DNA from: Roseivirga sp. UBA7431
GTDB taxonomy: Bacteria; Bacteroidota; Bacteroidia; Cytophagales; Cyclobacteriaceae
Length of the DNA stretch: 32,810 bases
Reading direction: 5' to 3'
Assembly (NCBI GenBank): GCA_002477595.1
Contig: DLQN01000068.1
Span: forward strand, 3,810-36,619
Shown here: positions 24,459 to 32,580 of the stretch, one piece after another
Layout of the letters: every line of letters begins with the position of its first letter
Position numbering within the stretch: the first letter of the stretch is position 1
Made by a program: the position numbers and the translations under genes
The notes under the pieces: generated by a model
What the model saw: only the letters and a program-made list of their open reading frames with translations
Told to the model about the DNA's origin: nothing
Database searches by the model: none

Positions 24459-25552
24459 TTAATGTTTTTTGCTGACAATGCTCGGAGGCCCATAACAGGA
24501 TAGTAAATACTATAACTCAGATCTAGAAGAAGAAGTGCCCAGAATCTAACAGGCGCATCAAATTTTTGACCAACGCGGGCAAAGATACTATAAAATGACA
24601 AGCTCCTTAGACCAAAGGTTGCCAAAATCAAATAAGGGTTAATCGTACTTACCAACAAGAAGAAAAAGAATATCCATCCAAACAAAAAGGCTAACGTAAA
24701 AAGTCCTAAAACCGTTTTGTCTTTTTGATGATAGTGGCTACCAACGGATAAGTGTCTTATTTTTTGTTTAAAGAAATCATTCCATGATTCAGTGGGCTTC
24801 GAAATAGTCTGACTACTAGGCGCTGTGATAATTGAAGTATTCGTCCTTGTGGCCAAATGATTAATCATTAAATCGTCATCTCCACCGATGATATCGGAGA
24901 TTGATTTTAAGTATTCTAAGTCATACGCATGCTTTCGGATTGCCCAATTTCTACCGACACCCATATAGGGCCTACCCAAATTGGCTAGCCCAAGGTATTG
25001 TAATCCTGTTAGAAGGGTTTCAAATTGAATGAACTGATTTAGCCAGGTGGCTCTATTCTCGTAAGGAGAGAAACCGAGGACTATGTCAATCCTTGTATCG
25101 AATGTTGCAGCAACCAATGTTGCCCATTGTGAGGATTTCGGGATACAGTCAGCATCTGTAAATAGCAGGATTTCATTTTTGGCGTCTTGTATACCTTTTA
25201 GTAAGGCATATTTCTTTCCGGTCCAGCCGTCTGGTAAACTGTTGATGTTTATTTGTTGGAAGTGTTTTTGACCTTCTATTGCTTTTTTTATCACCTTGTC
25301 ACTCTCATCAGTGGACCTGTCATTAATTATGATCACTTCCATTTGTGGGTGTTCTTGTGTTGCTAATGATTTAATGAGTTGAGGAAGATTCTTCGATTCA
25401 TTTCTGGCAGCAATAATGACTGAAACGCTAGGAATTTCTTCCGAATGAGTAGTCTTTTCCTTTGAGCCATATAGCCCTCGGAATACCAGAAAATGAAAAA
25501 GGACTTGTATGATCAAGCAAAGCAAGAAAAGGATCAATATGATCTCTGTCAT
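24449..25552 (-). CDS. Membrane-anchored family 2 glycosyltransferase
   Basis: Inverting GT-A glycosyltransferase of about 367 residues. An N-terminal membrane helix (about residues 3-25) is followed by the GT2 domain: SVIIAARNESKNL, INDRSTDES (77-83), LFTDADCIP with the metal-binding DAD at 133-135, and the acceptor-side GGDDDLMI. Two to three membrane segments near the C-terminus (LFTLAFLFGWIFFFFLLVS and after) complete the pattern of polyisoprenyl-linked or polysaccharide-forming enzymes. I start at the ATG 25552; a TTG at 25573 would add seven residues. It is the first gene of the operon with the ECF sigma factor, with which it overlaps by 10 bases. Donor and acceptor are unknown. Confidence 0.88.
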   Translation of the reverse strand: MTEIILILFLLCLIIQVLFHFLVFRGLYGSKEKTTHSEEIPSVSVIIAARNESKNLPQLIKSLATQEHPQMEVIIINDRSTDESDKVIKKAIEGQKHFQQININSLPDGWTGKKYALLKGIQDAKNEILLFTDADCIPKSSQWATLVAATFDTRIDIVLGFSPYENRATWLNQFIQFETLLTGLQYLGLANLGRPYMGVGRNWAIRKHAYDLEYLKSISDIIGGDDDLMINHLATRTNTSIITAPSSQTISKPTESWNDFFKQKIRHLSVGSHYHQKDKTVLGLFTLAFLFGWIFFFFLLVSTINPYLILATFGLRSLSFYSIFARVGQKFDAPVRFWALLLLDLSYSIYYPVMGLRALSAKNIKWK

Positions 25553-25598
25553 TGGGGAAAGAATAAAGCTCAAAGAAACAAGAATTGACCAATACTGC

Positions 25599-25606
25599 TA
25601 TTTTTG
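25599..25606 (+). promoter_or_regulatory. -7 box of the tgt-lptG-eamA operon
   Basis: TATTTTTG, a perfect TAnnTTTG, ends 18 bases before the tgt ATG at 25625. It overlaps the TTG at 25604, which is therefore unlikely to be the start. The -33 box is not evident. Confidence 0.45.
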
Positions 25607-25624
25607 TGCGATCAAAATGTGAGA

Positions 25625-26755
25625 ATGGATTTTAAGTTACAAGCCGAAGACAAGGGATCAAAAGCCAGAGCGGGCCTAATTACAACTGAGCACGGTCAGA
25701 TTGAAACTCCTATTTTTATGCCTGTCGGTACTGCAGGCACAGTAAAGGCCGTACATCAACGTGAGCTAAAAGATGATATTAAAGCTGAAATCATCCTTGG
25801 TAATACCTATCACTTATATCTCCGTCCTGGATTAGAAATTATTGAGAAGGCAGGTGGTTTACACAAGTTTAATGGTTGGGATGGACCATTGTTGACAGAT
25901 TCAGGAGGTTATCAGGTCTATTCATTAGCCAATACCAGAAAAATTAAAGAGGAGGGAGTCACCTTCAAGTCACATATTGATGGCTCTAAACATACCTTCA
26001 CTCCCGAATATGCAATAGATATTCAGCGCACTATTGGTGCTGATATTATTATGGCTTTTGATGAATGTACTCCATATCCATGTGAGTATGGGTATGCAAG
26101 AACTTCTATGGAAATGACACATAGATGGCTCAAGCGCTGTTGTGACCGTTTTGATGAAACAGAAGGAAAGTATGGGTACAATCAGACGCTTTTCCCTATC
26201 GTACAAGGAAGCACCTACAAGGACTTGAGACAGAAGTCTGCTGAGACAATAGCCTCCTTTGGTAGGGATGGTAATGCCATTGGTGGTTTATCGGTTGGCG
26301 AGCCGCATGAAATGCTTTATGAGCATACTGAGATTGTTTGCGACATACTGCCAAAAGACAAGCCTCGGTATTTGATGGGAGTAGGTACTCCTGAAAATAT
26401 TCTAGAATGTATAGCACTGGGTGTGGACATGTTCGATTGCGTGATGCCTACCAGAAACGCGAGACACGGTTTCCTTTTCACTTCCGAAGGGATTATCAAT
26501 ATTAGAAATGAAAAATGGAAGGATGACTTTTCATCAGTCGATCCGAATCTTGAAGGTTATGTGGAGAGCTTCTATACCAAAGCGTATCTGCGCCATTTGA
26601 CACATAGTAAAGAAATTCTTGCTGCTCAGATTTGCAGCATACATAATTTGACTTTCTACCTTTGGTTGGTGAAGGAAGCACGTAAGCACATACAGGCAGG
26701 CACGTTTATTGATTGGAAGAACGTCATGGTTAAAAAGCTAGTGACTAGATTATAA
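25625..26755 (+). CDS. tgt: tRNA-guanine transglycosylase Tgt, zinc cysteines replaced
   Basis: Exchanges guanine 34 for preQ1 in the anticodon of tRNAs for Asp, Asn, His and Tyr, a step of queuosine synthesis. The 376 residues include the general acid/base Asp92 in LLTDSGGYQVYSL, the VQGS segment, GGLSVGEP, and the nucleophile Asp271 in FDCVMPTRNARHG. The zinc site is unusual: the bacterial CxCxxC, normally in DPxCxCYTCxxY, reads DPNLEGYVESFY here, so the three cysteines are Leu309, Gly311 and Glu314, while the fourth ligand His340 (SIHNL) is kept. I recall similar loss in other Bacteroidota Tgt proteins. The start is ATG 25625; it shares TAATG with lptG. Confidence 0.95.
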   Translation: MDFKLQAEDKGSKARAGLITTEHGQIETPIFMPVGTAGTVKAVHQRELKDDIKAEIILGNTYHLYLRPGLEIIEKAGGLHKFNGWDGPLLTDSGGYQVYSLANTRKIKEEGVTFKSHIDGSKHTFTPEYAIDIQRTIGADIIMAFDECTPYPCEYGYARTSMEMTHRWLKRCCDRFDETEGKYGYNQTLFPIVQGSTYKDLRQKSAETIASFGRDGNAIGGLSVGEPHEMLYEHTEIVCDILPKDKPRYLMGVGTPENILECIALGVDMFDCVMPTRNARHGFLFTSEGIINIRNEKWKDDFSSVDPNLEGYVESFYTKAYLRHLTHSKEILAAQICSIHNLTFYLWLVKEARKHIQAGTFIDWKNVMVKKLVTRL

Positions 26756-27834
26756 TGAGGATTTTAGATAAATACATCCTTAAAAAATTCTTAACCACCT
26801 TCGTGTTTGTCGTTGCAATTCTTGTATCGATCATATTGATTATAACATTTTCTGAACGGAATGAAATGTTCATTAAGAACGAAGTTCCTGCCAAATTAAT
26901 TTTTCGATATTTTCTGTCTTATGCACCTTATATCGCTAACCTTATCACCCCGATAACGGTATTTATAGCAACAGTTTTTGTTACGTCCAAATTGGCCAGC
27001 CACACAGAAATTATTGCCATTCTTAGCGGAGGTGTAAGCTATCCAAGATTACTCAGGCCGTTCTTCATAGGTTCATTGATTATAGCAATAGTAAGTTTTG
27101 TATTTACAGGCTGGATCATCCCAGATGCCAATAAGTTTAGGGTAGCTTTTGAGATCAAGAACTTCGATAAGGAGTTCAATTTTAGCGATCGAGATGTGCA
27201 TTTTAAAGTATCGCCAACCAAGTATGTCTACGTAGCTTCTTATGACAACAGGAGAGACATCGGCTTTAGGTTTACGTTAGAAGAAATAGATGACAAATTA
27301 GTCAAATGGAAACTGACAGCACGTGATGCTACATGGGATACACTTCAAATGGGTTGGAAATTGAAGGATTGGAGTTTGAGAACGTTTGATGGGCCGAAAG
27401 AGACCTATAAATATGAGCAAGTTAAAGACACGGTGATAAAGATTAATATGACGCCTGCAGACTTTGGGAATACCAAGAGCTTCGAACAAACCCTTACCAT
27501 TAATGAACTTGATGAGTACATAGAAGAACTCAAGTTGAAAGGTGCCGATAACATTGTAGTTTATAAGATTGAAAGCCTAGTAAGGTATATGTCGCCCTTC
27601 ACAGCTATTATCCTGACTTTTATTGGTGTCATTCTCTCATCGCGAAAGACACGTGGGGGGGTAGGGTTTCAGATTGCCCTGGGTTTCTTTATCGCATTTA
27701 TTTACATCATACTCTTTATCGCTGCCAAGAGCAATGCTGAAACGGGTTCAATGAATCCGATTTTAGCGATATGGCTACCTAACATTGCCTTTTCTATATT
27801 AGGGGTTTTATTATACCGCTTCGTTCCTAAGTAA
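26755..27834 (+). CDS. lptG: LptF/LptG-family LPS export permease (YjgP/YjgQ)
   Basis: Inner-membrane permease of the LptBFG complex, which pulls lipopolysaccharide from the inner membrane to the periplasmic bridge. It opens with LDKYILKKFLTTFVFVVAIL, typical of LptG/LptF, has three membrane segments in the first 125 residues (about 12-35, 55-80, 100-122), a periplasmic beta-jellyroll domain (about 130-270) and three C-terminal helices (about 280-300, 308-328, 335-355). At 359 residues it is full length. LptF and LptG cannot be told apart with certainty in this phylum, so the symbol is tentative. It is coupled by one-base TAATG overlaps to tgt before and the EamA gene after. Confidence 0.88.
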   Translation: MRILDKYILKKFLTTFVFVVAILVSIILIITFSERNEMFIKNEVPAKLIFRYFLSYAPYIANLITPITVFIATVFVTSKLASHTEIIAILSGGVSYPRLLRPFFIGSLIIAIVSFVFTGWIIPDANKFRVAFEIKNFDKEFNFSDRDVHFKVSPTKYVYVASYDNRRDIGFRFTLEEIDDKLVKWKLTARDATWDTLQMGWKLKDWSLRTFDGPKETYKYEQVKDTVIKINMTPADFGNTKSFEQTLTINELDEYIEELKLKGADNIVVYKIESLVRYMSPFTAIILTFIGVILSSRKTRGGVGFQIALGFFIAFIYIILFIAAKSNAETGSMNPILAIWLPNIAFSILGVLLYRFVPK

Positions 27835-28748
27835 TGACTGCCACTTTTAAAGATTTTGCTAAGCTCCACTTTATAGTGTTTTTGTGGGGATTTACGGCCA
27901 TTATAGGAAAGGAGCTCAGTATTTCAGCGGCAGATGTCGTGATGTACAGAACTGGGCTTGCAGCTATTGTTCTTGGTGTCTTTATGTACCTGCGAAAAGA
28001 CCCTCTGAAATTCCCTCCGAAAGTACTTCTTAAATTCGCTATTACCGGATTGGTGATCGCTGCACATTGGTTTTTATTCTTTGAGTCGGCAAGAGTTTCT
28101 AATGTATCTGTTTGCTTGGCAGGGATGGCGACCACTACGTTTTGGACAAGTTTAATAGAGCCTGTCTTCACAAAAAGGAGAGTTAATATGATTGAGGTCT
28201 TATTAGGTCTGGTCGTAATTTCCGGTCTTTATGTAATCTTCAGTTTTGAATTTGACAATGTTTTGGGTCTAACATTAGCGATAATATCGGCAATGTTATC
28301 AGCCACATTCTCGGTGTTGAATGCTGGTTTGGCTAAGCAACATTCTGAATATGGGATTACTTTTTATGAGATGTTGGCGGCTTGTTTAGCCGCAATTATT
28401 TTCATCCCTATTTATAATGTCTTTTTTCTTCAAGAATCAGCTAGCTATGCAGTTCCAAATATTGATGACTGGGGGTTTTTAATTCTGCTCTCAGTAGTTT
28501 GTACTGTATACGCATTCTCTGTATCAGTTGAATTAATGAAGAGAATTTCAGCTTTTGCTGTCAATTTGGCCATCAATATGGAGCCGGTTTATGGTATTCT
28601 TATGGCTTTGTTGATTTACGGAGAAAGCGAACAGATGAGCAATGGCTTTTACTATGGAACTTTAATCATAATGGCTGCGGTATTCTCATACCCTTTGATT
28701 CGTAGAATTCAAAGAAGGAGGGAAGCTCGAAAAATACTCGCTCAATAA
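27834..28748 (+). CDS. EamA/DMT-superfamily transporter
   Basis: A 304-residue inner-membrane protein of the drug/metabolite transporter superfamily. Ten hydrophobic segments are arranged as two five-helix EamA repeats: the first begins FAKLHFIVFLWGFTAIIGKEL and the second GLTLAIISAMLSATFSVLNAGL. The conserved MYRTG near the end of the second helix and NLAINMEPVYGILMALLIYGE in the ninth are family landmarks. A basic C-terminal tail (IRRIQRRREARKI) follows the last helix. The substrate cannot be inferred. It is the last gene of tgt-lptG-eamA and abuts the M23 gene with one base between stops. Confidence 0.9.
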   Translation: MTATFKDFAKLHFIVFLWGFTAIIGKELSISAADVVMYRTGLAAIVLGVFMYLRKDPLKFPPKVLLKFAITGLVIAAHWFLFFESARVSNVSVCLAGMATTTFWTSLIEPVFTKRRVNMIEVLLGLVVISGLYVIFSFEFDNVLGLTLAIISAMLSATFSVLNAGLAKQHSEYGITFYEMLAACLAAIIFIPIYNVFFLQESASYAVPNIDDWGFLILLSVVCTVYAFSVSVELMKRISAFAVNLAINMEPVYGILMALLIYGESEQMSNGFYYGTLIIMAAVFSYPLIRRIQRRREARKILAQ

Positions 28749-28749
28749 C

Positions 28750-29586
28750 TCAAAAGGCAGTATACATGTTGCCCTCTTGTAGGTAACCTATCTTATCAGG
28801 CGAATATTTAAATTTTGTTTTGATGGTAATCTGTTTTATTCCATCTGTTTTAAAAACAATAAAGTGCAGGTGTGGGCCAGTTGCATAACCAGTAGCTCCA
28901 CAGTTGCCGACCTCTTGTCCTTGTTCAATTATATCACCAACTGCAACTAAGGCTCCATTGAATTCTAAATGGTGGTATTCAGCCATCGTACCGTCATCAT
29001 GAAGAATGCGTACAAAGTTACCTTGATTCATACATTCACTGGACGGGCACCCTAAGTTAGAATCTTCCTTCACTTTTACGACAAGACCATTTCTAGCCGC
29101 TAGAATTATTTGCCCTTTAGGCATTGTGAAATCAAGGGCATTGATTCCTTGATGGGTAGAGGTGCCATTGTATCCCTGGGACATTATAAATTTAGCGTCT
29201 TTGAAAGGAAGCTGATATACGTAATCATTATCGTGAATGGCATCTGCATCCCCTTCCATGTACTGGAATTTATAGCTGATCTGCCACGAGGAGTTTTCTT
29301 TAAAATTCAGTCTTGTAATTTCTAACCCTTTTGAATTCCCAGGTACTACAAAGTAATCGGGCAGAGGTTCTTGTAAAGTGAGGCCTTTTTGCTTTATCTC
29401 TAGTTTGATCGTATAAGGAAAAGCTTCCAGGTTGTCAGCTAAGACGATAATTGACTGTCCTACCTTTGAATCGTAGATTTTTATGGGCTCTTGCGCCAAT
29501 ACAGTATTGGATAAGAGCACTAGGAGTATGCATAGATGGATATACCTATAAAGGCATAGTTTTGATAAAATAGTCTGTTTCTTCAA
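28750..29586 (-). CDS. Exported M23-family metallopeptidase
   Basis: LytM/M23 zinc peptidase, about 278 residues, expected to cut peptidoglycan cross-bridges in the periplasm or to act as a regulator. The C-terminal half holds the zinc motifs HQGINALDF (H-x6-D) and GPHLHFIVF (HxH), with GNFVRILHDDGTMAEYHHLE between them, all apparently intact. The frame is open from an ATG at 29643, which would overlap ispE by 98 bases and add 19 odd residues. A TTG at 29586 gives a normal export signal (MKKQTILSK, a hydrophobic run, NTVLAQ) and cuts the overlap to 41 bases; I prefer it. No ATG in this frame lies between ispE's end and the signal sequence. Residues 30-140 are a beta-rich region of unknown role. 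Confidence 0.85.
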   Translation of the reverse strand: MKKQTILSKLCLYRYIHLCILLVLLSNTVLAQEPIKIYDSKVGQSIIVLADNLEAFPYTIKLEIKQKGLTLQEPLPDYFVVPGNSKGLEITRLNFKENSSWQISYKFQYMEGDADAIHDNDYVYQLPFKDAKFIMSQGYNGTSTHQGINALDFTMPKGQIILAARNGLVVKVKEDSNLGCPSSECMNQGNFVRILHDDGTMAEYHHLEFNGALVAVGDIIEQGQEVGNCGATGYATGPHLHFIVFKTDGIKQITIKTKFKYSPDKIGYLQEGNMYTAF

Positions 29587-30358
29587 GTTCGGTTGTGTCA
29601 GCAATACTACTAAATATACCAAATAGAGTCGATCCAGACCCACTCATTGCAGCATAAGAGGCCCCTAGATCATAGAGCTTGGCTTTAAGTCTTGCCATTT
29701 CTGGTTTTTGATTAAAAATAGAAGCTTCAAAGTCGTTTTTTAGTACATCTTTCCAGAGACTAAAATCTTTAGCTTCTAACACTTCTTTCAAGTCATAACC
29801 CGCTGTCTGAGGAGTTGTAGCAGAATAGGCTGTTTGCGTTGAAATGTGAATGCCAGGGTTGAGTATAACCAGGTAATTACCCCTTAGGTCTAATGCCAAA
29901 GGTTCTACATCAGTACCAGTTCCAGTAGCAATGGCTGGTTGATTTTTGATGAAGAATGGACAGTCACTTCCTAGTTGGGCCGCATAGTCTTCTAAGATTG
30001 TATCATCTAAAAATAGCTGAAACTCTTCATTGAGCATGCTTAGCATGAATGCAGCATCTGCAGAACCTCCACCTAGCCCAGCGCCCATAGGTATGCTTTT
30101 TAATAGGTGCATGCTGAGCTCTGGTAGGTGGTAATCTTTTTTAAGAAGCTTGTAAGCTTTTAGGATAAGGTTGTCATTGGGGTTTCCGGGAATATCAATT
30201 CCGCTTGATCCGAATACTGTTTTCTTGGATGGAATAGCCTCTAGGACATCGCAAAGAGGAATAGGATAGATGCCAGTATTAATGGTATGGTAACCATTGG
30301 GCAGCTTGCCAGTGATCTGTAAGCCGAGATTGATCTTTGCGTTAGGAAATGAGATCAT
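29546..30358 (-). CDS. ispE: 4-diphosphocytidyl-2-C-methyl-D-erythritol kinase IspE
   Basis: GHMP-family kinase of the MEP isoprenoid pathway, phosphorylating CDP-methylerythritol. The start FPNAKINLGLQITGKLPNGYH is diagnostic, with Lys8 and Asn10 in the substrate site. The ATP-binding loop PMGAGLGGGSADAAF occupies residues 90-104 and the third GHMP motif MSGSGSTLFGIF lies near the C-terminus. The length of 270 residues is normal. It supplies precursors for menaquinone side chains and carrier lipids, so it fits with the men genes functionally but is not linked to them here. Its ATG lies six bases past the fabI terminator hairpin, and its 3' end overlaps the M23 gene. Confidence 0.96.
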   Translation of the reverse strand: MISFPNAKINLGLQITGKLPNGYHTINTGIYPIPLCDVLEAIPSKKTVFGSSGIDIPGNPNDNLILKAYKLLKKDYHLPELSMHLLKSIPMGAGLGGGSADAAFMLSMLNEEFQLFLDDTILEDYAAQLGSDCPFFIKNQPAIATGTGTDVEPLALDLRGNYLVILNPGIHISTQTAYSATTPQTAGYDLKEVLEAKDFSLWKDVLKNDFEASIFNQKPEMARLKAKLYDLGASYAAMSGSGSTLFGIFSSIADTTELEETDYFIKTMPL

Positions 30359-30363
30359 AATAA

Positions 30364-30408
30364 AAGCGCCATTCCAATTAAAGTTATCCCTCTTTTAGAA
30401 TGGCGCTT
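30364..30408 (-). terminator. Terminator hairpin between fabI and ispE
   Basis: AAGCGCCATTC (30364-30374) and GAATGGCGCTT (30398-30408) form a perfect 11-base stem with a 23-base loop. On the minus strand it is followed by TTTTATTATG, so the short U-tract runs straight into the ispE ATG (30358-30356). It may be a leaky terminator or an attenuator. The loop contains TAACTTTA, a weak -7-like box that could start ispE transcription. Confidence 0.65.
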
Positions 30409-30415
30409 GAATGAT

Positions 30416-31231
30416 TTAGTCTTTTTTCAATTGCTCAATTAGGGCATCTGTGATTCCTGAGGAAGAGAAGCCACCGTCATGCATTAAGTTTTGCATCGTT
30501 ACCATACGGGTAAAGTCTGAGAAGAACATTACGGTATAGTTTGCACAATCAAGTGCCGTAGCATTACCAAGTGGAGACATCTTGTCTGCGTAGTCGAAGA
30601 ATACGTCAAAACCGCCTACGCCTGTACCGGCAGTAGTCATTGTTGGAGATTGAGAGATCGTATTAACCCTTACGTTTTTCAGTCTTGCGAAACGCTCACC
30701 ATAGCTTCTTGCGATAGACTCAAGCATTGACTTAGCATGCGCCATATCAGAATAGTCTGGGAAGGTTCTCTGTGCTGCTATGTATGATAAGGCCATAATA
30801 GAACCCCACTCATTCATAGCATCTAATTTCTCTGCCGTTTGCATTACTTTATGGAATGATATTGCAGAAACGTCTAATGTCTTTTGTAACCAATCGTAAT
30901 TCAAATCACCATAATCACGCCCTTTTCTTACGTTTGGACTCATGCCGATGGAGTGAAGTACAAAGTCTATTTTACCACCAAGTATCTCCATGGATTTGGT
31001 GAATAGATTTTCCAGGTCTTCGATAGAAGTTGCATCTGCAGGAATGATTTCTGCACCGCATTCTTTAGCTAATTGATTAATAGCTCCCATTCTCATCGCG
31101 ATAGGGGCATTGGTGAGTGTAAATGTTGCGCCTTCTGCTTTAGCGACCTGTGCTACTTTCCACGCGATGGAACGCTCATCTAATGCACCAAAAATGATTC
31201 CTCTTTTTCCTTTGAGTAGGTTATGTGACAT
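30416..31231 (-). CDS. fabI: Enoyl-[acyl-carrier-protein] reductase FabI
   Basis: NADH-dependent reductase that finishes each fatty-acid elongation cycle. The 271 residues show the FabI-type nucleotide loop GIIFGALDERSIAW (residues 11-24) in place of the usual TGxxxGxG, LHSIGMSPN at 92-100, and the catalytic pair Tyr160-x6-Lys167 (YSDMAHAK) with the second tyrosine Tyr150. NVRVNTISQSPTMT and the C-terminal MHDGGFS region also match. It is the triclosan-sensitive class by family, though sensitivity is not shown by sequence. It appears to be transcribed alone, with a hairpin terminator after it. Confidence 0.96.
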   Translation of the reverse strand: MSHNLLKGKRGIIFGALDERSIAWKVAQVAKAEGATFTLTNAPIAMRMGAINQLAKECGAEIIPADATSIEDLENLFTKSMEILGGKIDFVLHSIGMSPNVRKGRDYGDLNYDWLQKTLDVSAISFHKVMQTAEKLDAMNEWGSIMALSYIAAQRTFPDYSDMAHAKSMLESIARSYGERFARLKNVRVNTISQSPTMTTAGTGVGGFDVFFDYADKMSPLGNATALDCANYTVMFFSDFTRMVTMQNLMHDGGFSSSGITDALIEQLKKD

Positions 31232-31327
31232 AGTTTGTTCGTCTTGATTTGGTTGTAAAAATAAGGATTAGATTTTAAAAAATACCTTAAGCTAGTCGTC
31301 AATGAATTGGGCGGATCACGCTGATTG

Positions 31328-32458
31328 CTAAAACTGAATATAGGCCCTCAGTGCTATTATGAATGGGTTTTTTTGACTGTTTGTGATCTCATTAATTCCA
31401 ATCCATTGGAAATAAGGTTGAACGCTCAGCCAAGGTGTAAACTCTTGTTTATAATTTAGCTCTATAATCGTTTCGTTTGTTAAGTTATATTCATCTCGAA
31501 CACTGACGAATTCATCGTTAAGTTCAGCATGCCCAATGGCTAAGCCAATTTGATTGGGCTTTCCTTTTATGTAATTGGTTAGTTGAAAACCGAATCCAAA
31601 GTAGTAGTTCAAATCACTTACGGACTTAGTGCTTTTATCAAACTGTAGAAAGAGATTAGCTGTTTTGGTGCCTTTTTCGAAGAATTGGAAGTCTGACACC
31701 AAGTAAAAAGCTGATAGCCCTCTTGAAAGGTTTTGTGTTTCACGATTTATGAAAAGTCCTGAGTGATGAAAAAAACCTATTTTTTGAACGAGTTTACCCC
31801 CTAAGAACTTGAATTCAGGCTCAACTATGTACAACATGCCTTCGTCTTTGTTGAGTTTCCAATTAATAGGTAAGAAGTTGTTTTTGATGTCTGCAAACTG
31901 ACCATCAAAGACCCCTGCTTTAAATTTGAGGTGATCGCCAATATCAATACTTGCTGTCATGGAAATAGCCGTTACTGGATAAGTTGGGGCAGGCATCCCT
32001 ATAGTGGCCACGGGGTCTATCCCAAACGAACTATGAGCAAATAGAAGTGCATTTTCAGAGACAAAGAAGTCTGTATTCAAGTCTTGTTGACCTAATTTCA
32101 GCCAAAATCCTTTGTTCTTGAATTCATAGTAAATTTCATTGAAGCCATAAAGTGTACCCGCCTCTAAATTTGAAAAGGTTTGTAAATCCCCGACAATATT
32201 AGCAGATGGATAACCGCCATGTGTGACCATGACGCCAAGATTAAGACTATGTTTTTCACCAAGATTCAGCGCGGTGGTATTCAATAACCAACCTATGAAA
32301 TGAGCCTCTTGGCCTTCGTTTTCTGAAGTATGTGTAAGTACCTCTGACAGGTATGCTGTTTCATTTGTAAACTTGAGACCTTGAGCAACTGATTCTATGG
32401 GTAAAAGAATCAAAGGTGTGAGAAGAATAATAGTAATAATAAAAGGCTTAATTCTCAT
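31328..32458 (-). CDS. OprB-like carbohydrate-selective porin
   Basis: A 376-residue outer-membrane barrel. The signal peptide is residues 1-25 (ILLPIESVAQG). Features typical of the OprB family are NEIYYEFKNKGFWLKLGQQDLNTDF, the FVSENALLFAHSSFG motif following it, PTYPVTAISMTASI, and a C-terminal strand ending NPFIIALRAYIQF with a terminal phenylalanine. OprB porins admit sugars or small solutes; the solute here is unknown. No carbohydrate-use genes are adjacent. It is flanked by recN and fabI on the same strand with gaps of 122 and 96 bases, suggesting separate transcription. Confidence 0.82.
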   Translation of the reverse strand: MRIKPFIITIILLTPLILLPIESVAQGLKFTNETAYLSEVLTHTSENEGQEAHFIGWLLNTTALNLGEKHSLNLGVMVTHGGYPSANIVGDLQTFSNLEAGTLYGFNEIYYEFKNKGFWLKLGQQDLNTDFFVSENALLFAHSSFGIDPVATIGMPAPTYPVTAISMTASIDIGDHLKFKAGVFDGQFADIKNNFLPINWKLNKDEGMLYIVEPEFKFLGGKLVQKIGFFHHSGLFINRETQNLSRGLSAFYLVSDFQFFEKGTKTANLFLQFDKSTKSVSDLNYYFGFGFQLTNYIKGKPNQIGLAIGHAELNDEFVSVRDEYNLTNETIIELNYKQEFTPWLSVQPYFQWIGINEITNSQKNPFIIALRAYIQF

Positions 32459-32560
32459 TCGATCTTAGCACCAGTTTCGATGCTCGAAGATAAGATAGTT
32501 GATTGACAGAATGATTATAAATAGATATGGAGAAGTGGGTTTTTGATTGAGAAAGAGTGA

Positions 32561-32576
32561 TCAATTTTTCAATTGA
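32561..32576 (-). terminator. Weak hairpin after recN
   Basis: TCAATT (32561-32566) and AATTGA (32571-32576) form a six-base AT-rich stem. On the minus strand the loop is GAAA, followed by CACTCTTTCTC. It sits five bases past the recN stop. With no GC pairs in most of the stem and no solid U-run, its function as a terminator is doubtful. Confidence 0.25.
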
Positions 32577-32580
32577 GCGG

